This document shows positions 10,365 to 21,841 of a DNA stretch of 64,000 bases, piece by piece; positions within the stretch are counted from its first letter, which is position 1, and each line of letters begins with the position of its first letter. The notes under the pieces are model-generated. The model ran no database searches and was not told the DNA's origin. It saw only the letters and a program-made list of their open reading frames with translations. The position numbers and the translations under genes were made by a program. Source of the stretch: AC-32 sp963736055 (GTDB lineage Bacteria > Actinomycetota > Thermoleophilia > Gaiellales > Gaiellaceae); NCBI GenBank assembly GCA_963736055.1, contig CAVTNM010000009.1, positions 676,183-740,182 of the forward strand, in the 5' to 3' direction.

Positions 10365-12239
10365 TCGTCCGCCCCGCCCCACTTCTCGATGAGGTCGGAC
10401 AGGCCCTTGCCGGCCGGCATCATCGGGAAGACGTTCTGCTCCTCGGCGATCTCGAACCAGATGAGCGCCGGACCGTCGACGCCCTGGGCGAAGCGGATCG
10501 CATCGTCGACCTCGGCCGGCGTGGACGCCTTGACGGCCGGGACGCCGAACGCCTCGGCGAGCTTGAGGTAGTCGGGCCCGAGCAGGTGCGCGGAGTGGTA
10601 GTTGCCGCGCGTAGATGATCTCCTGCCACTGCCGGATCATCCCGAGCTTCTTGTTGTCGAACAGGGCGATCTTGACCGGGATCCGGTCCTGGACGAGGGT
10701 CATCAGCTCCTGGAACGTCATCTGGAAGCCGCCGTCGCCGGTGATCGCCCAGGTCTCGCGGTCGGGTCGGCCGAGCGCCGCGCCCATCGCCGCCGGGACG
10801 GAGAAGCCCATCGTCCCGAGGCCGCCGGAGCTGACGTGGCTGTTCGGGTTGCGGAAGCCCGTGTAGCGGGCCAGCCACATCTGGTTCTGGCCGACGTCGG
10901 CGACGTAGGTCGCCTCGTGGTCGGTCAGCTCGCCGATCCGCTCGATCACGTAGTCGGCCGACAGCAGCCCGTCGCGCCAGGCGCCGGAGCCGTGCCAGCT
11001 CGACGCGACCGAGTCGGTCTTCCACTCGGCCAGCTGCGCGAAGTAGTCGGCCCGGGTGGCCGGATCGACCGTCGTCGACCAGCGCCGGTCAGGGCCTGCA
11101 GGACGCGCTTGGCGTCGCCGACGATCGGGCACCTCGACCGCCACGTTCTTGCCGATCTCGGCCGGGTCGATGTCGACGTGGACGATCCGGGCGTACGGCG
11201 CGTAGGTCCGGACGTTGCCGGTCACCCGGTCGTCGAAGCGCATCCCGATCGCGATGAGCAGGTCGGCGCTCTGGATCGCCCGGTTGACGTGCTTCCAGCC
11301 GTGCATCCCCATGTAGCCGTAGGCCAGCGGGTGGGTCTCGTCGATGGCGCCGATGCCGAGCAGCGTCCAGGCGACCGGGATCTGGGTCTTCTCGGCGAAC
11401 GTGACGAGGTCGTCCCAGGCCTCGGCGTGGAGGACGCCGTGGCCGGCCAGGATGACCGGCCGCTTCGCCGCGGCGATCTCGGCCGCGGCCGACTTCAGCT
11501 GGCGCGGATGGCCGTCGAGGTTCGGCCGGAAGCCGGGCAGCCCGGCGATGACCTCCGCCTCGGTCGGGTGCTCGGCGCGGGTCTCCTGCTGGAGGGCGTC
11601 CTTGGTGATGTCGATGTGGACCGGTCCGGGCCGGCCGGTCCGGGCGATGTGGAACGCCTCGGCGACGACGCGCGGCAGGTCGTCCGCGTCGCGCACGAGG
11701 TAGTTGTGCTTGGTCATCGGCAGGGTGATGCCGTTGATGTCGATCTCCTGGAAGGCGTCCTTGCCGATCAGCGCCGCCGGCACGTTGCCGGTGATGGCGA
11801 CCATCGGCACCGAGTCGAGCAGCGCCGTGCCGATCCCGGTGACGAGGTTGGTCGCGCCCGGGCCCGAGGTCCCCATGCAGACGCCGACCCGGCCGGTCAC
11901 CCGCGCGTAGCCGTCGGCGGCGTGCGCGCCGCCCTGCTCGTGGCGGACGAGGACGTGGCGCAGCTCCGGGTAGTCGCCCAGGATGTCGTACAGCGGCAGG
12001 ATCACCCCGCCCGGGTAGCTGAAGAAGACGTCGACGCCCTGGCGCAGGAGGGCCTCGCACAGGACGTCGGCACCGATCCGCGTCCGCTTGAGGTCGCGCG
12101 CCTCGTGGAGCATCCCCTTGCGGGCGCGCTCGACGGCGGCCGCCTCGGCGGTCCCGTCGTTGGGCACGTGGCTGCGGCGGGCCGGCGGGCGGGTCGCCGA
12201 ACCCGGCGGCTGTGCCGGATCTCCCTTCGCGATCGTCAT
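10361..12239 (-). CDS. ilvB: Acetolactate synthase large (catalytic) subunit (frameshifted)
   Basis: This ThDP- and FAD-dependent enzyme condenses two pyruvates, or pyruvate with 2-oxobutyrate. After a variable 50-residue N-terminus come DVFFSYPGGVILPLYDIL, the catalytic Glu in VRHEQGGAHAADGYAR, the segment DAFQEIDINGITLPMTKHNY, and the ThDP motif WAITGDGGFQMTFQELMTLV ending LGMIRQWQE. Extra bases occur near 11090, 11128 and 10610. About 625 residues. The ATG at 12239 has GGAGG ten bases upstream. It is the first structural gene of the operon and lies directly behind the attenuator-like hairpin. Confidence 0.95.
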
Positions 12240-12264
12240 CTGTGCGGGTCCTCCAGTGTCCGGG

Positions 12265-12298
12265 AAAACGAAAGACCCCCGCCGCCCCGGCGAGGGTC
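12265..12298 (-). terminator. Attenuator-like intrinsic terminator in the ilvB leader
   Basis: On the minus strand GACCCTCGCCG and CGGCGGGGGTC form an 11-bp stem with a GGG loop (12274-12298). It is followed by TTTCGTTTT, a U-run in RNA. It sits between the stop of the leader ORF (12324) and the ilvB ATG (12239), where a terminator makes sense only as a conditional one. The segment at 12348-12364 is complementary to its 5' arm in two blocks (CCCGGCG and GAGGG) and could act as an antiterminator. Confidence 0.8.
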
Positions 12299-12323
12299 CT
12301 GAGGTTGATCGGTGGTGTCGAGC

Positions 12324-12545
12324 CTAGCGGCGCTCGTCCCTCCGTGTCCCTCGGTCCCGCCGGGAGCCGGTAATGAGCCCAAGAAGGCCATCAAGCCCCG
12401 GAAGCGAGCGAAGAAGGTCGAGGAGCGATACGTCGGCCAACCCGGTGGGATCGATCGGGACATGGACGCGGCGGCCATCCGTCGTGATGACGACGGCGAC
12501 CTTGCGGCGATCTCCGGACTCGAACCAGCCCAATCGGGTCTCCAC
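12324..12545 (-). CDS. Leu-rich leader ORF (73 codons) upstream of ilvB
   Basis: A GTG-started 73-codon frame lies between the ilv promoter and the terminator. It has no recognised domain. Residues 41-58 contain nine Leu and one Ile (LLDLLRSLPGLDGLLGLI), followed by an Arg-rich tail that overlaps the candidate antiterminator. This layout matches amino-acid-sensing transcription attenuation: stalling on Leu codons would leave the antiterminator free. It is longer than the usual leader peptide of 15-35 residues, so a shorter internal start or an independent small protein is possible. Confidence 0.5.
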   Translation of the reverse strand: METRLGWFESGDRRKVAVVITTDGRRVHVPIDPTGLADVSLLDLLRSLPGLDGLLGLITGSRRDRGTRRDERR

Positions 12546-12579
12546 GTGTTCGGCCGCGGGGATCCCGCAGCGTTTCGGC

Positions 12580-12607
12580 AGTCTAGCAGGGATCGACGTC
12601 GCGTCAA
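12580..12607 (-). promoter_or_regulatory. Sigma70-type promoter of the ilv-leu operon
   Basis: On the minus strand TTGACG (12602-12607) and TAGACT (12580-12585) are separated by 16 bases. Transcription would start near 12573, about 28 bases before the leader GTG. Confidence 0.7.
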
Positions 12608-12645
12608 CCGTGCCCCGATGGTCATGGGCCGGTCGCCGGCCGCGG

Positions 12646-14430
12646 TCAGGTCGGCAGGACCCGCAGGCGCTCGATCAGCCAGTCGGTGCTCCGGCTGAGC
12701 TTCTCGAGATCGAGGGGTTCGGTCGACGGCCGATCCGTCGGCCGACCGAGCAGGTAGCCCTGGCCGGCGCCGATCCCGAGCGAGCGGACGATGTCGAGCT
12801 GGGCCGGCGTCTCGATCCCCTCGGCGACGACCAGCGCGCCCCACCGATCGGCCAGGTCGCGCAGCGTCCGGACGACCTCGAGCGAGGCGTCGTGGAGAGC
12901 GCCGCCCTGGACGAGCGACAGGTCGATCTTGACGATATCGAAGCGCAGCTGGCTCAGCAGCCGGAGCCCGGCGTTGCCCGCACCGACATCGTCGGCGGCG
13001 AGGCGGATGCCGGCCACCCGGCATGACTCGACGGCCTGGCGGAGCCGGTTCAGGTCCTCGACCGCTTCGCGCTCGGTCAGCTCGAGGACGACGTGGCGCG
13101 GATCGAGCCCGACCCGGACGATCATCCGGAGAGGGCGTGGATGCTGAAGTCGTCCATCTCGAGCGTTCGCGGCGAGAGGTTGATGGTCAGCGAGCCGGGC
13201 AGTCGCAGCCGGGCGGCCGTCTCGAGGACGGTGTTGAGGCAGGCGATGTCGAGCTCGGCGGTCCGGCCGGACGCCTCGGCGGCCTCGAACATCGAGGACG
13301 GGTCGATGAAGCCGCTGTCCGGCAGCGGCCGGATGAGCCCTTCGAAGCCGCGCGGCGCGCCCGTCGTTCAGATCGTAGATCGGCTGGAAGACGGCCCGGA
13401 TGGCGCCGGTCGCCGCGACCCGCGCGACGAGCGCGGAGAGCTCAGCCGGCGGCCGGGCGGCGAGCAGGCCGTCGTGGCGCTCCGGCTCGTAGATCGTGAC
13501 GCAGGTCCGGCCGTGACGCTTGCTCCACGACAGGGCGGCGTCGGCCTGGCAGTAGAGCAGGTCGCGGTCCTTGGCCAGGCCCGGGATCGCGCTGATGCCG
13601 GCCGAGAACGAGATGGCGATGGCGTCGCGGCCCTCGCGATCGCCCTCGAGGCAGGCGGCCAGCAGGCGACGGACGGTCACCTGGGCGCCCTCGGCATCGG
13701 TCCCGGGCATGATGATCGCGAACTCGTCGCCGCCGACCCGGAAGGCGCGGTCGGACCGGCGGAGGTAGGTCGCGATCGTGGTCGCGGCCCCGCGCAGGAG
13801 GCGGTCGCCGACCGCGTGGCCGCGGGCGTCGTTGATCCGCTTGAAGTCGTCGAGATCGACGATCGCCAGGGCCAGCGACTGGCCGTGGCGGACCGCCATC
13901 GCCCATTGGCGCTCCATCTCCTCCTGGAACGCCCGGTGGTTGCCGAGGCCGGTCAGCGCGTCGCGCAGCGCCTCGGCGCGCGCGCGGTCGTAGGCGTCCT
14001 CGAGGATGCGGCGGGCCTCCTCGAGTCGCTCGGCCGGCTCCAGGACGCGGCGCGACAGCCAGACCGTCAGGCTGCCGAGGACCGTCGCGAGGGCCAGCAG
14101 GCCGAGGGTCGGGACGACCAGCGAGGTGCCGAACCCCCACGCCAGGCCGTAGACCATCGGGGCCGCGATGGCGATCGGGATGGCGAACATCGTGACGAGC
14201 GCGAGGAACAGGCGAAGCCGGACCAACCGCAGGTTGGTCGACTCGCCTAGGACGTTGTCGGGCGCCGGATCGTCGTAGTTCGTGCGATGACTCCAGGGGC
14301 TGGCGAGCGTGATGCGATGGTTATAGTCCGGCTCGACGGTCCGTGGACGAACACCGTCGTACTCTTGGGCGTAGGACCAACGGGTGCATCCACGCACCGT
14401 TGCTGCACCCGACGATAGGACCATGTTCAT
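12646..14430 (-). CDS. GGDEF-EAL protein (diguanylate cyclase/phosphodiesterase)
   Basis: This protein makes and/or degrades cyclic di-GMP at the membrane. Two hydrophobic helices (FLALVTMFAIPIAIAAPMVY and a following LLALATVLGSLTVWL) precede a coiled linker. The GGDEF domain is complete (ALTGLGNHRAF, AIVDLDDFKRIND, RVGGDEFAIIMPG), and no RxxD inhibitory site was seen. The EAL domain, after a two-insertion slip at about 13140-13365, has FEGLIRP, ELTERE, DDVGAGNAG, KIDLSLVQG, VVAEGIET and GQGYLLGRP, so both sites could be active. DDVGAG departs from the usual DDFGTG. The frame opens at 14430 and overlaps the divergent DUF5317 gene; a TTG at 14226 nearer TM1 may be the true start. Confidence 0.88.
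   Translation of the reverse strand: MNMVLSSGAATVRGCTRWSYAQEYDGVRPRTVEPDYNHRITLASPWSHRTNYDDPAPDNVLGESTNLRLVRLRLFLALVTMFAIPIAIAAPMVYGLAWGFGTSLVVPTLGLLALATVLGSLTVWLSRRVLEPAERLEEARRILEDAYDRARAEALRDALTGLGNHRAFQEEMERQWAMAVRHGQSLALAIVDLDDFKRINDARGHAVGDRLLRGAATTIATYLRRSDRAFRVGGDEFAIIMPGTDAEGAQVTVRRLLAACLEGDREGRDAIAISFSAGISAIPGLAKDRDLLYCQADAALSWSKRHGRTCVTIYEPERHDGLLAARPPAELSALVARVAATGAIRAVFQPIYDLNDGRAARLRRAHPAAAGQRLHRPVLDVRGRRGVRPDRRARHRLPQHRPRDGRPAATARLADHQPLAANARDGRLQHPRPLRMIVRVGLDPRHVVLELTEREAVEDLNRLRQAVESCRVAGIRLAADDVGAGNAGLRLLSQLRFDIVKIDLSLVQGGALHDASLEVVRTLRDLADRWGALVVAEGIETPAQLDIVRSLGIGAGQGYLLGRPTDRPSTEPLDLEKLSRSTDWLIERLRVLPT
14221..14239. repeat. Perfect inverted repeat near the GGDEF-EAL 5' end
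   Basis: GACCAACC-GCA-GGTTGGTC, two 8-base arms. It overlaps the alternative TTG start (14226) and could be an operator or a small RNA hairpin, but it may equally be coding sequence. Confidence 0.4.
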
Positions 14431-14970
14431 CCTCTATGCGGTCATCGCCGGCCTCGTCATCGGCCTCCTCAGCGGAGGATCGGCGGCTCGCCTCGGGCGA
14501 CCTGCGGATCGCGCTGGGCGCCGGCGATCGCCGTCGGACTGCTCCTCCAGGTGCTGCTCTTCTCGACGGCCGTCGGCGACGCGCCTGGGCTCGCTCGCGC
14601 CGGTCGTCTACGTCGCCAGCGAGGTCCTGGTCCTGGCCGCGGTCGGGCGGAACCGGGCGATCCCGGGGATGGTCGTCGTCCTGCTCGGCGGAGCGGCGAA
14701 CCTGGCGGCGATCGTGGCCAACGGCGGGTACATGCCGGCCAGCGCCGACGCCCTGGCGGCCATCGGCCAGCCGCCGCAGGACGGCTACTCCAACAGCCGC
14801 CTGGCCGACGGCGTCCTGCTCGCGCCGCTGACCGACATCTTCGCGCATGCCCGCGCTGGCTGCCGATGGCCAACATCTTCAGCGTCGGTGACGTGCTCAT
14901 CGGGGTCGGGGTCGCGATCGCGGTCGTGGCCGCGATGCACGGGCGCGGACCGGTGCGCCCGGACCACTGA
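14423..14970 (+). CDS. DUF5317 family membrane protein (frameshifted)
   Basis: Four to five hydrophobic helices and the landmarks of DUF5317: an N-terminal MFILYAVIAGLVIGLLSGG, then PVVYVASEVLVLAAVGRNR, the PGMVVVLLGGAANLAAIVAN helix followed by GGYMPAS, NSRLADGV, and a final ANIFSVGDVLIGVGVAIAV helix. Family members have no established function. At least three one-base insertions (about 14487, 14520 and 14855) must be removed. About 180 residues. It is divergent from the GGDEF-EAL gene and lies just before the riboswitch; whether its mRNA continues into that region cannot be told. Confidence 0.8.
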
Positions 14971-15068
14971 CCCGGCGGGCGCCGCCACGGACCGGTACGT
15001 ACCAGCCGATGGCCCCGTCGCAGGGCACCGCGCACCTTGAGGTCAGGAGCGATGTTCGCTCCGTGGTG

Positions 15069-15154
15069 GACCACCGTCCAGGGCAAACCCGATGCGAGTC
15101 GGGGACGCAAAGCCAGGGATCTTCCTTCGGGAGACCGCCCGGTTGCCGGAGGTC
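15069..15154 (+). ncRNA. Cyclic di-GMP-I (GEMM) riboswitch aptamer
   Basis: The 86-base element has the class I signature CAGGGCAAACC, a stem capped by the GNRA loop GCGA, and GGGACGCAAAGCC (about 15078-15114). A second stem with a TTCG loop and CCCGGTTGCCGG follow. Outer arms GACCACCG (15069-15076) and CGGAGGTC (15147-15154) pair at seven of eight positions to close P1. The 3' arm contains GGAGG and stands 19 bases before the Shine-Dalgarno of the 28-codon gene, so control of translation or of a downstream terminator is plausible. Confidence 0.9.
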
Positions 15155-15182
15155 GCCGCAGGTCTGACCGAAGAGGTGTGTC

Positions 15183-15269
15183 GTGAAGGCGAACCTGGCG
15201 CGCTTCACCGTGGCCGTGTCGCTCCTGGCGACGATGGCCATCACGCTCGGCGCGGGGCTCAAGTGGTAG
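15183..15269 (+). CDS. 28-residue hydrophobic peptide behind the c-di-GMP riboswitch
   Basis: The GTG at 15183, six bases after AGAGG, opens 28 codons. The peptide has a basic N-terminus (MKANLAR), a single hydrophobic helix (residues 8-25, containing VAVSLLATMAITLGAG) and ends LKW. The charge pattern fits a small single-pass membrane peptide or an uncleaved signal-like sequence. No family is recognised. Its position between a c-di-GMP aptamer and a strong terminator makes it the likeliest gene controlled by the switch. leuC, further right, has its own start-proximal promoter-like box and is probably separate. Confidence 0.65.
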   Translation: MKANLARFTVAVSLLATMAITLGAGLKW

Positions 15270-15326
15270 TCGCGCGTCGGTAACGGAGCCTGAGCCGGGT
15301 CACCTCCGACCTGGCAACGACTCATG

Positions 15327-15357
15327 GGAGCGGCCTTCGGGCCGCTCCTTCTCGTTC
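15327..15357 (+). terminator. Strong intrinsic terminator after the riboswitch gene
   Basis: GGAGCGGCC-TTCG-GGCCGCTCC, a perfect 9-bp stem on a TTCG tetraloop, then TTCTCGTT. It ends the riboswitch-peptide unit 58 bases after its stop and insulates it from leuC. Confidence 0.85.
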
Positions 15358-15381
15358 CCGGCCCTCCTCCGACCGCTCTGG

Positions 15382-15387
15382 TACGCT
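15382..15387 (+). promoter_or_regulatory. -10-like TACGCT box before leuC
   Basis: TACGCT ends 6 bases before the leuC ATG and no Shine-Dalgarno is present, which fits a leaderless transcript. No clear -35 was found. Confidence 0.45.
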
Positions 15388-15393
15388 CGCGAG

Positions 15394-16844
<1,451 letters not shown>

Positions 16845-16846
16845 CG

Positions 16847-17474
16847 ATGGCCGAGCCGTTCACCGTCTTCACCAGCCGGGTCGTCCCGATGCCGGCCGAG
16901 AACGTCGACACCGACCAGATCGTCCCGGCCCGCTACCTCAAGGTCACCGACAAGGCGGGCCTCGCCGAGGCGCTCTTCCGCGACTGGCGGTTCGAGGAGG
17001 ACGGCTCGCTCAAGGACCCGCGGTTCGTCCTCGACCGGCCCGGGATGGCCGGCCGGAAGATCCTCCTCGTCGGCGACAACTTCGGGGCCGGCTCGTCGCG
17101 CGAGCACGCCCCGTGGGCGCTCACCGCGTGGGGCGTCCGGGCGATCCTGTCGACGTCGTACGCCGACATCTTCCGGAGCAACAGCCTCAAGAACGGGGTG
17201 CTGCCGATCGTCGTCGATCGGGCGACCCATGCCCGCCTGTTCGAGCTGCTCGCGGCCGACCCCGATGCGCGAGCTGACGATCGACCTGGCCGAGCAGGGC
17301 GTCCTCCTGCCGGACGGCACGACGATCGACTTCGAGATCGACCCGTTCGCCAAGCGGATGATCCTGGCCGGCACGGACGAACTCGGCTACCTGCTGTCGA
17401 AGGACGCCGAACTGACGGCCTGGGAAGCGGCCCATCCGCCGCGGATCGAGGCACGCTCGGCCGCCCGGCCCTGA
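16847..17474 (+). CDS. leuD: 3-isopropylmalate dehydratase small subunit (frameshifted)
   Basis: The small swivelling domain of isopropylmalate isomerase. MAEPFTVFTSRVVPMPAENV is followed by DTDQIVPARYLK, the substrate-recognition loop DNFGAGSSREHAPWAL, and SYADIFRSNSLKNGVLPIVV. An insertion near 17268 separates the last 65 codons (LTIDLAEQGVLLPDGTTIDF and DPFAKRMILAGTDELGYLL). About 208 residues, full length. It pairs with leuC immediately upstream. Confidence 0.94.
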
Positions 17475-17542
17475 CCGTCGTGGGCGGTCGACCTGACTTC
17501 TGCCCGGAGGCACCTTCCGGGATCGTGTGCGACGATCGGGCC

Positions 17543-18746
17543 GTGAACCCGCTCGATGCGCTCGCCATCCTGTTCGTGATCGTCGCCGTCATCCTCGGCT
17601 GGCGGTCCGGCGCGATGCCGCAGGTCGCCGGCCTGCTCGGCGCCATCGCCGGCGGGCGGCCGCGATCCTGGCCCTGCCGTCCCTCGCCGACCCGCTGTCC
17701 GGGATCGACCCGACGATGCGCCCGATCGTGGTCCTCGTCGGCCTCGTCGGGGCCGTCGTCCTCGGCGAATCGCTCGGTGGCGGCGATCGGACGCGGGATC
17801 GCCGGGCGGCTCGGCGACGGCCTGCTGAGCACGGCCGACCGGACGGCCGGCGCGCGGCCTCGGCGTCATCCAGGCGCTGCTCATCGTGTGGCTGGCCGGC
17901 AGCCTCCTGGCCGCAGGGCCCGATGCCGCGCCTGGCCGAGACCGCCGGCGGCTCGACGGCCGTCCGCACGCTGGCCGCCATCCTGCCGCCGCCGACCGAG
18001 ATCGCCGGCGAGCTGGGCGGCTGCCTCGACGCGACCGGGCTGCCCGACGTGTTCGTCGGGTTCGAGCCGCTGCCCGCGCCGCCGGTCGACCGCCCGGACG
18101 ACCCCGCCGCACGGGCGATCGCGGCCGTCGCGGCCGAGGCGAGCACGCTCAAGGTCTCGGCCGCGACCTGCGGCCTGATCTCGGTCGGGACCGGCTTCGT
18201 CGTCGCCCCGGCTACGTCGTGACCAACGCCCACGTCGTGGCCGGCGCGGGCGCACGCGGCATCCGGGTCAACGCCGACGGCGGGCGGATCCTGCGACGCC
18301 GTCCCGGTCCTGTTCGACCCGGACCTCGACGTCGCCCTGCTCCACGTCGACGGCCTGCGGCGCGCCGGCGCTCGCGCTTCGCCGACCGACGACCCCGACC
18401 GCGGCGCCATCGGCGCCACGCTCGGCTACCCGGGCGGCGGCCGGCTGACGATCGTGCCCGGCCGCGGTCGCCGAGCCGCTACCCGGCGACCGGCCGCGAC
18501 ATCTACGGCACGGACCAGGTCCGTCGCGAGATCCTCGAGCTCCGGGCCGAGATCGACCGCGGCGACAGCGGCGGGCCGCTGGTCCTCGACGGACGGGACC
18601 GTCGGCGGCGTCGTCTTCGCCGAGGCGCGGACGAACCCGGAGGTCGGCTACGCCCTGTCGCCGACCGAGGTCTGGACGCGGATCCGGCCCGGCATCGGCC
18701 GGACGACGCGGTCGACACCGGCGAGTGCATCCGCCTGACCCGCTGA
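17543..18746 (+). CDS. MarP-like membrane serine protease (CvpA + trypsin domains, frameshifted)
   Basis: An N-terminal CvpA-like four-helix membrane domain (NPLDALAILFVIVAVILGWR, then PQVAGLLGAIAG) is followed by a periplasmic chymotrypsin fold. The catalytic His is in VTNAHVVAG, Asp in LFDPDLDVALLHVDG and Ser in RGDSGGPLVLDG. The C-terminus keeps EVGYALSPTEV and the MarP-type final VDTGECIR with a Cys. In Mycobacterium the equivalent MarP protects against acid and oxidative stress by cleaving envelope substrates; the role here is inferred. The GTG at 17543 is the only early start. Many single-base insertions occur, for example near 17655, 18213 and 18595. Confidence 0.85.
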
Positions 18747-18854
18747 CGCGGCCCGGCGCCACTGACAGGCCGCCGTCACGCTCGATGCCGCCGAGTCGCG
18801 GTAGGGTTACCCGAGCAGCGACCCGTGCCCGGACCGCGGCCCAGGAGACCCCCG

Positions 18855-20590
<1,736 letters not shown>

Positions 20591-20594
<4 letters not shown>

Positions 20595-21572
20595 CCGCCG
20601 CCGGCCGCGTACCGCTCCGCGAGGCGGACCGTGGGCGACGCGGACCTCGCCGCGATCGTCGGCGATCGTCAACGAGACGACCCCGGACGACGCGAACTCG
20701 ATCGACGACCTGCGCTGGGAGGACGCGACCTACCCGGGCGCGACCCGCTTCCTGGCCGAGGTCGACGGCGCGGCCGTGGGGGCCGCCTCGGTCGGCCGGA
20801 TCTACATGCACCCGCCCGAGTTCGACGGCCTGTGGGCGCACGATCAACGTCCTGGCCGGGCGCGCGCCGGCAGGGCATCGGCGGCGCGCTCCTGGCGGCG
20901 ATCTCGGACCGGGCCCGAGCGGCCGGCAAGACCGACGCTCCACGATCCCGGCCTCCGAGGCCCGACCCGAGGTGTCGATCGACTTCCTGGCGCACCGCGG
21001 CTTCCGCGAGTACGAGCGGTCCAAGATCGTCCGCCTCGACCTGGCCGGCCTGGCCGGCCCGCGGTCGACCTGCCCGACGGGGTCGGCCTGACGACGCTGG
21101 CCGAGCGGCCCGACCTCGTCGAGGGCGTCCACGCGGTCGCGCTCGAGGCGTTCGCCGACATCCCCGGCGGCGACGAGCCGATCCGCGGCCGGCGACCTCG
21201 CCGAGTTCCGGCAGCGCGACGTCGACCGGCCGAACATCCCGCACGAGCGCGTTCATGATCGCGGTGGAGCGGCGACCGGCCGCGTCGATCGGCTACGCCA
21301 GCCTGCATCCTGCCGCCCGGGCTCCGCCGGGATCGCCTGGCACGACATGACCGCGGTCGCGCCGCGACTGGCGCGGACGCGGCCTGGCGGGCGCGCTCAA
21401 GCGGGCGACCATCGCGCTGGGCGATCGCCAACGGCCTCGAGGCGCTCGAGACCGGCAACGACACGGACAACGCGCCGATGCGCGCCGTGAACGCCCGGCT
21501 CGGGCTACCGGCCGGTCGCCGGACCGCCTCGTCCTGCGTGGTCCGCTGTTCGGCGGCATCATGGACACGTGA
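20591..21572 (+). CDS. Tandem GNAT-family acetyltransferase (frameshifted)
   Basis: Two GCN5-related acetyltransferase domains lie in one chain of about 325 residues. The first has the acetyl-CoA loop RRQGIGGALLAAISDRAR and FLAHRGFREYERSK. The second has MTAVARDWRGRGLAGALKRA followed by ANGLEALETGNDTDNAPM, the usual last-helix motif (NAxM). Substrate unknown; double-GNAT proteins of this form acetylate small amines or antibiotics in some bacteria. The GTG at 20591 overlaps ilvD and the stop overlaps the next gene, so it is probably co-transcribed with ilvD by position only. Six or more insertions interrupt it. Confidence 0.8.
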
Positions 21573-21841
21573 CGAACGACACCGACGGCCCGCCCTTCGG
21601 CCGACCTGCCCGCCGCCGATCCCGGCCGAGTACGACTCGCCCCGGGCCCAGATCGCGCGGGCCAAGGGCCTCGAGGCGCCGTACATCGCCGGCGGCCGCG
21701 ACCCGGACCCGGAGCCCGGCCTCGCGCGAGGAGCGCTACTACGGGAAGCTGCTGCTGGCCATGGTCGTGGCCCTCATGTTCGGCGGGCTTCGTCCTCGGC
21801 GATCGCCCTGCGCCATCGCGACCGGCAGCGCGCCGCGATGA
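21569..21841 (+). CDS. Small single-pass membrane protein (frameshifted)
   Basis: About 88 residues, unrecognised. The GTG at 21569 overlaps the GNAT stop and the TGA overlaps the M20 ATG, which argues that it is a real gene. The reading is VTNDTDGPPF, then AEYDSPRAQIARAKGLEAPY, GLREERYYGKLL, one hydrophobic helix LLAMVVALMFGGFVLGAIAL, and a basic end RHRDRQR. The topology is N-in or N-out with a charged tail. Three insertions are needed to join the parts. Confidence 0.6.
   Translation: MTNDTDGPPFGRPARRRSRPSTTRPGPRSRGPRASRRRTSPAAATRTRSPASREERYYGKLLLAMVVALMFGGLRPRRSPCAIATGSAPR

Noticed and set aside
10602..12302. 566-codon open frame on the plus strand opposite ilvB, and many similar long frames
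   Set aside because: High GC makes antisense frames long. The translation is Arg/Gly/Val-biased low complexity with no motif, while the other strand encodes an unmistakable acetolactate synthase.
12240..12330. T-box riboswitch before ilvB
   Set aside because: The T-box core (AGGGTGGNACCGCG) and specifier loop are absent; the leader ORF with hairpin fits attenuation better.
12520..12545. tRNA T-loop-like GGTTCGAGTCC on the minus strand
   Set aside because: No acceptor stem, anticodon arm or CCA-compatible end surrounds it; it is part of the leader ORF. No tRNA was found in the window.
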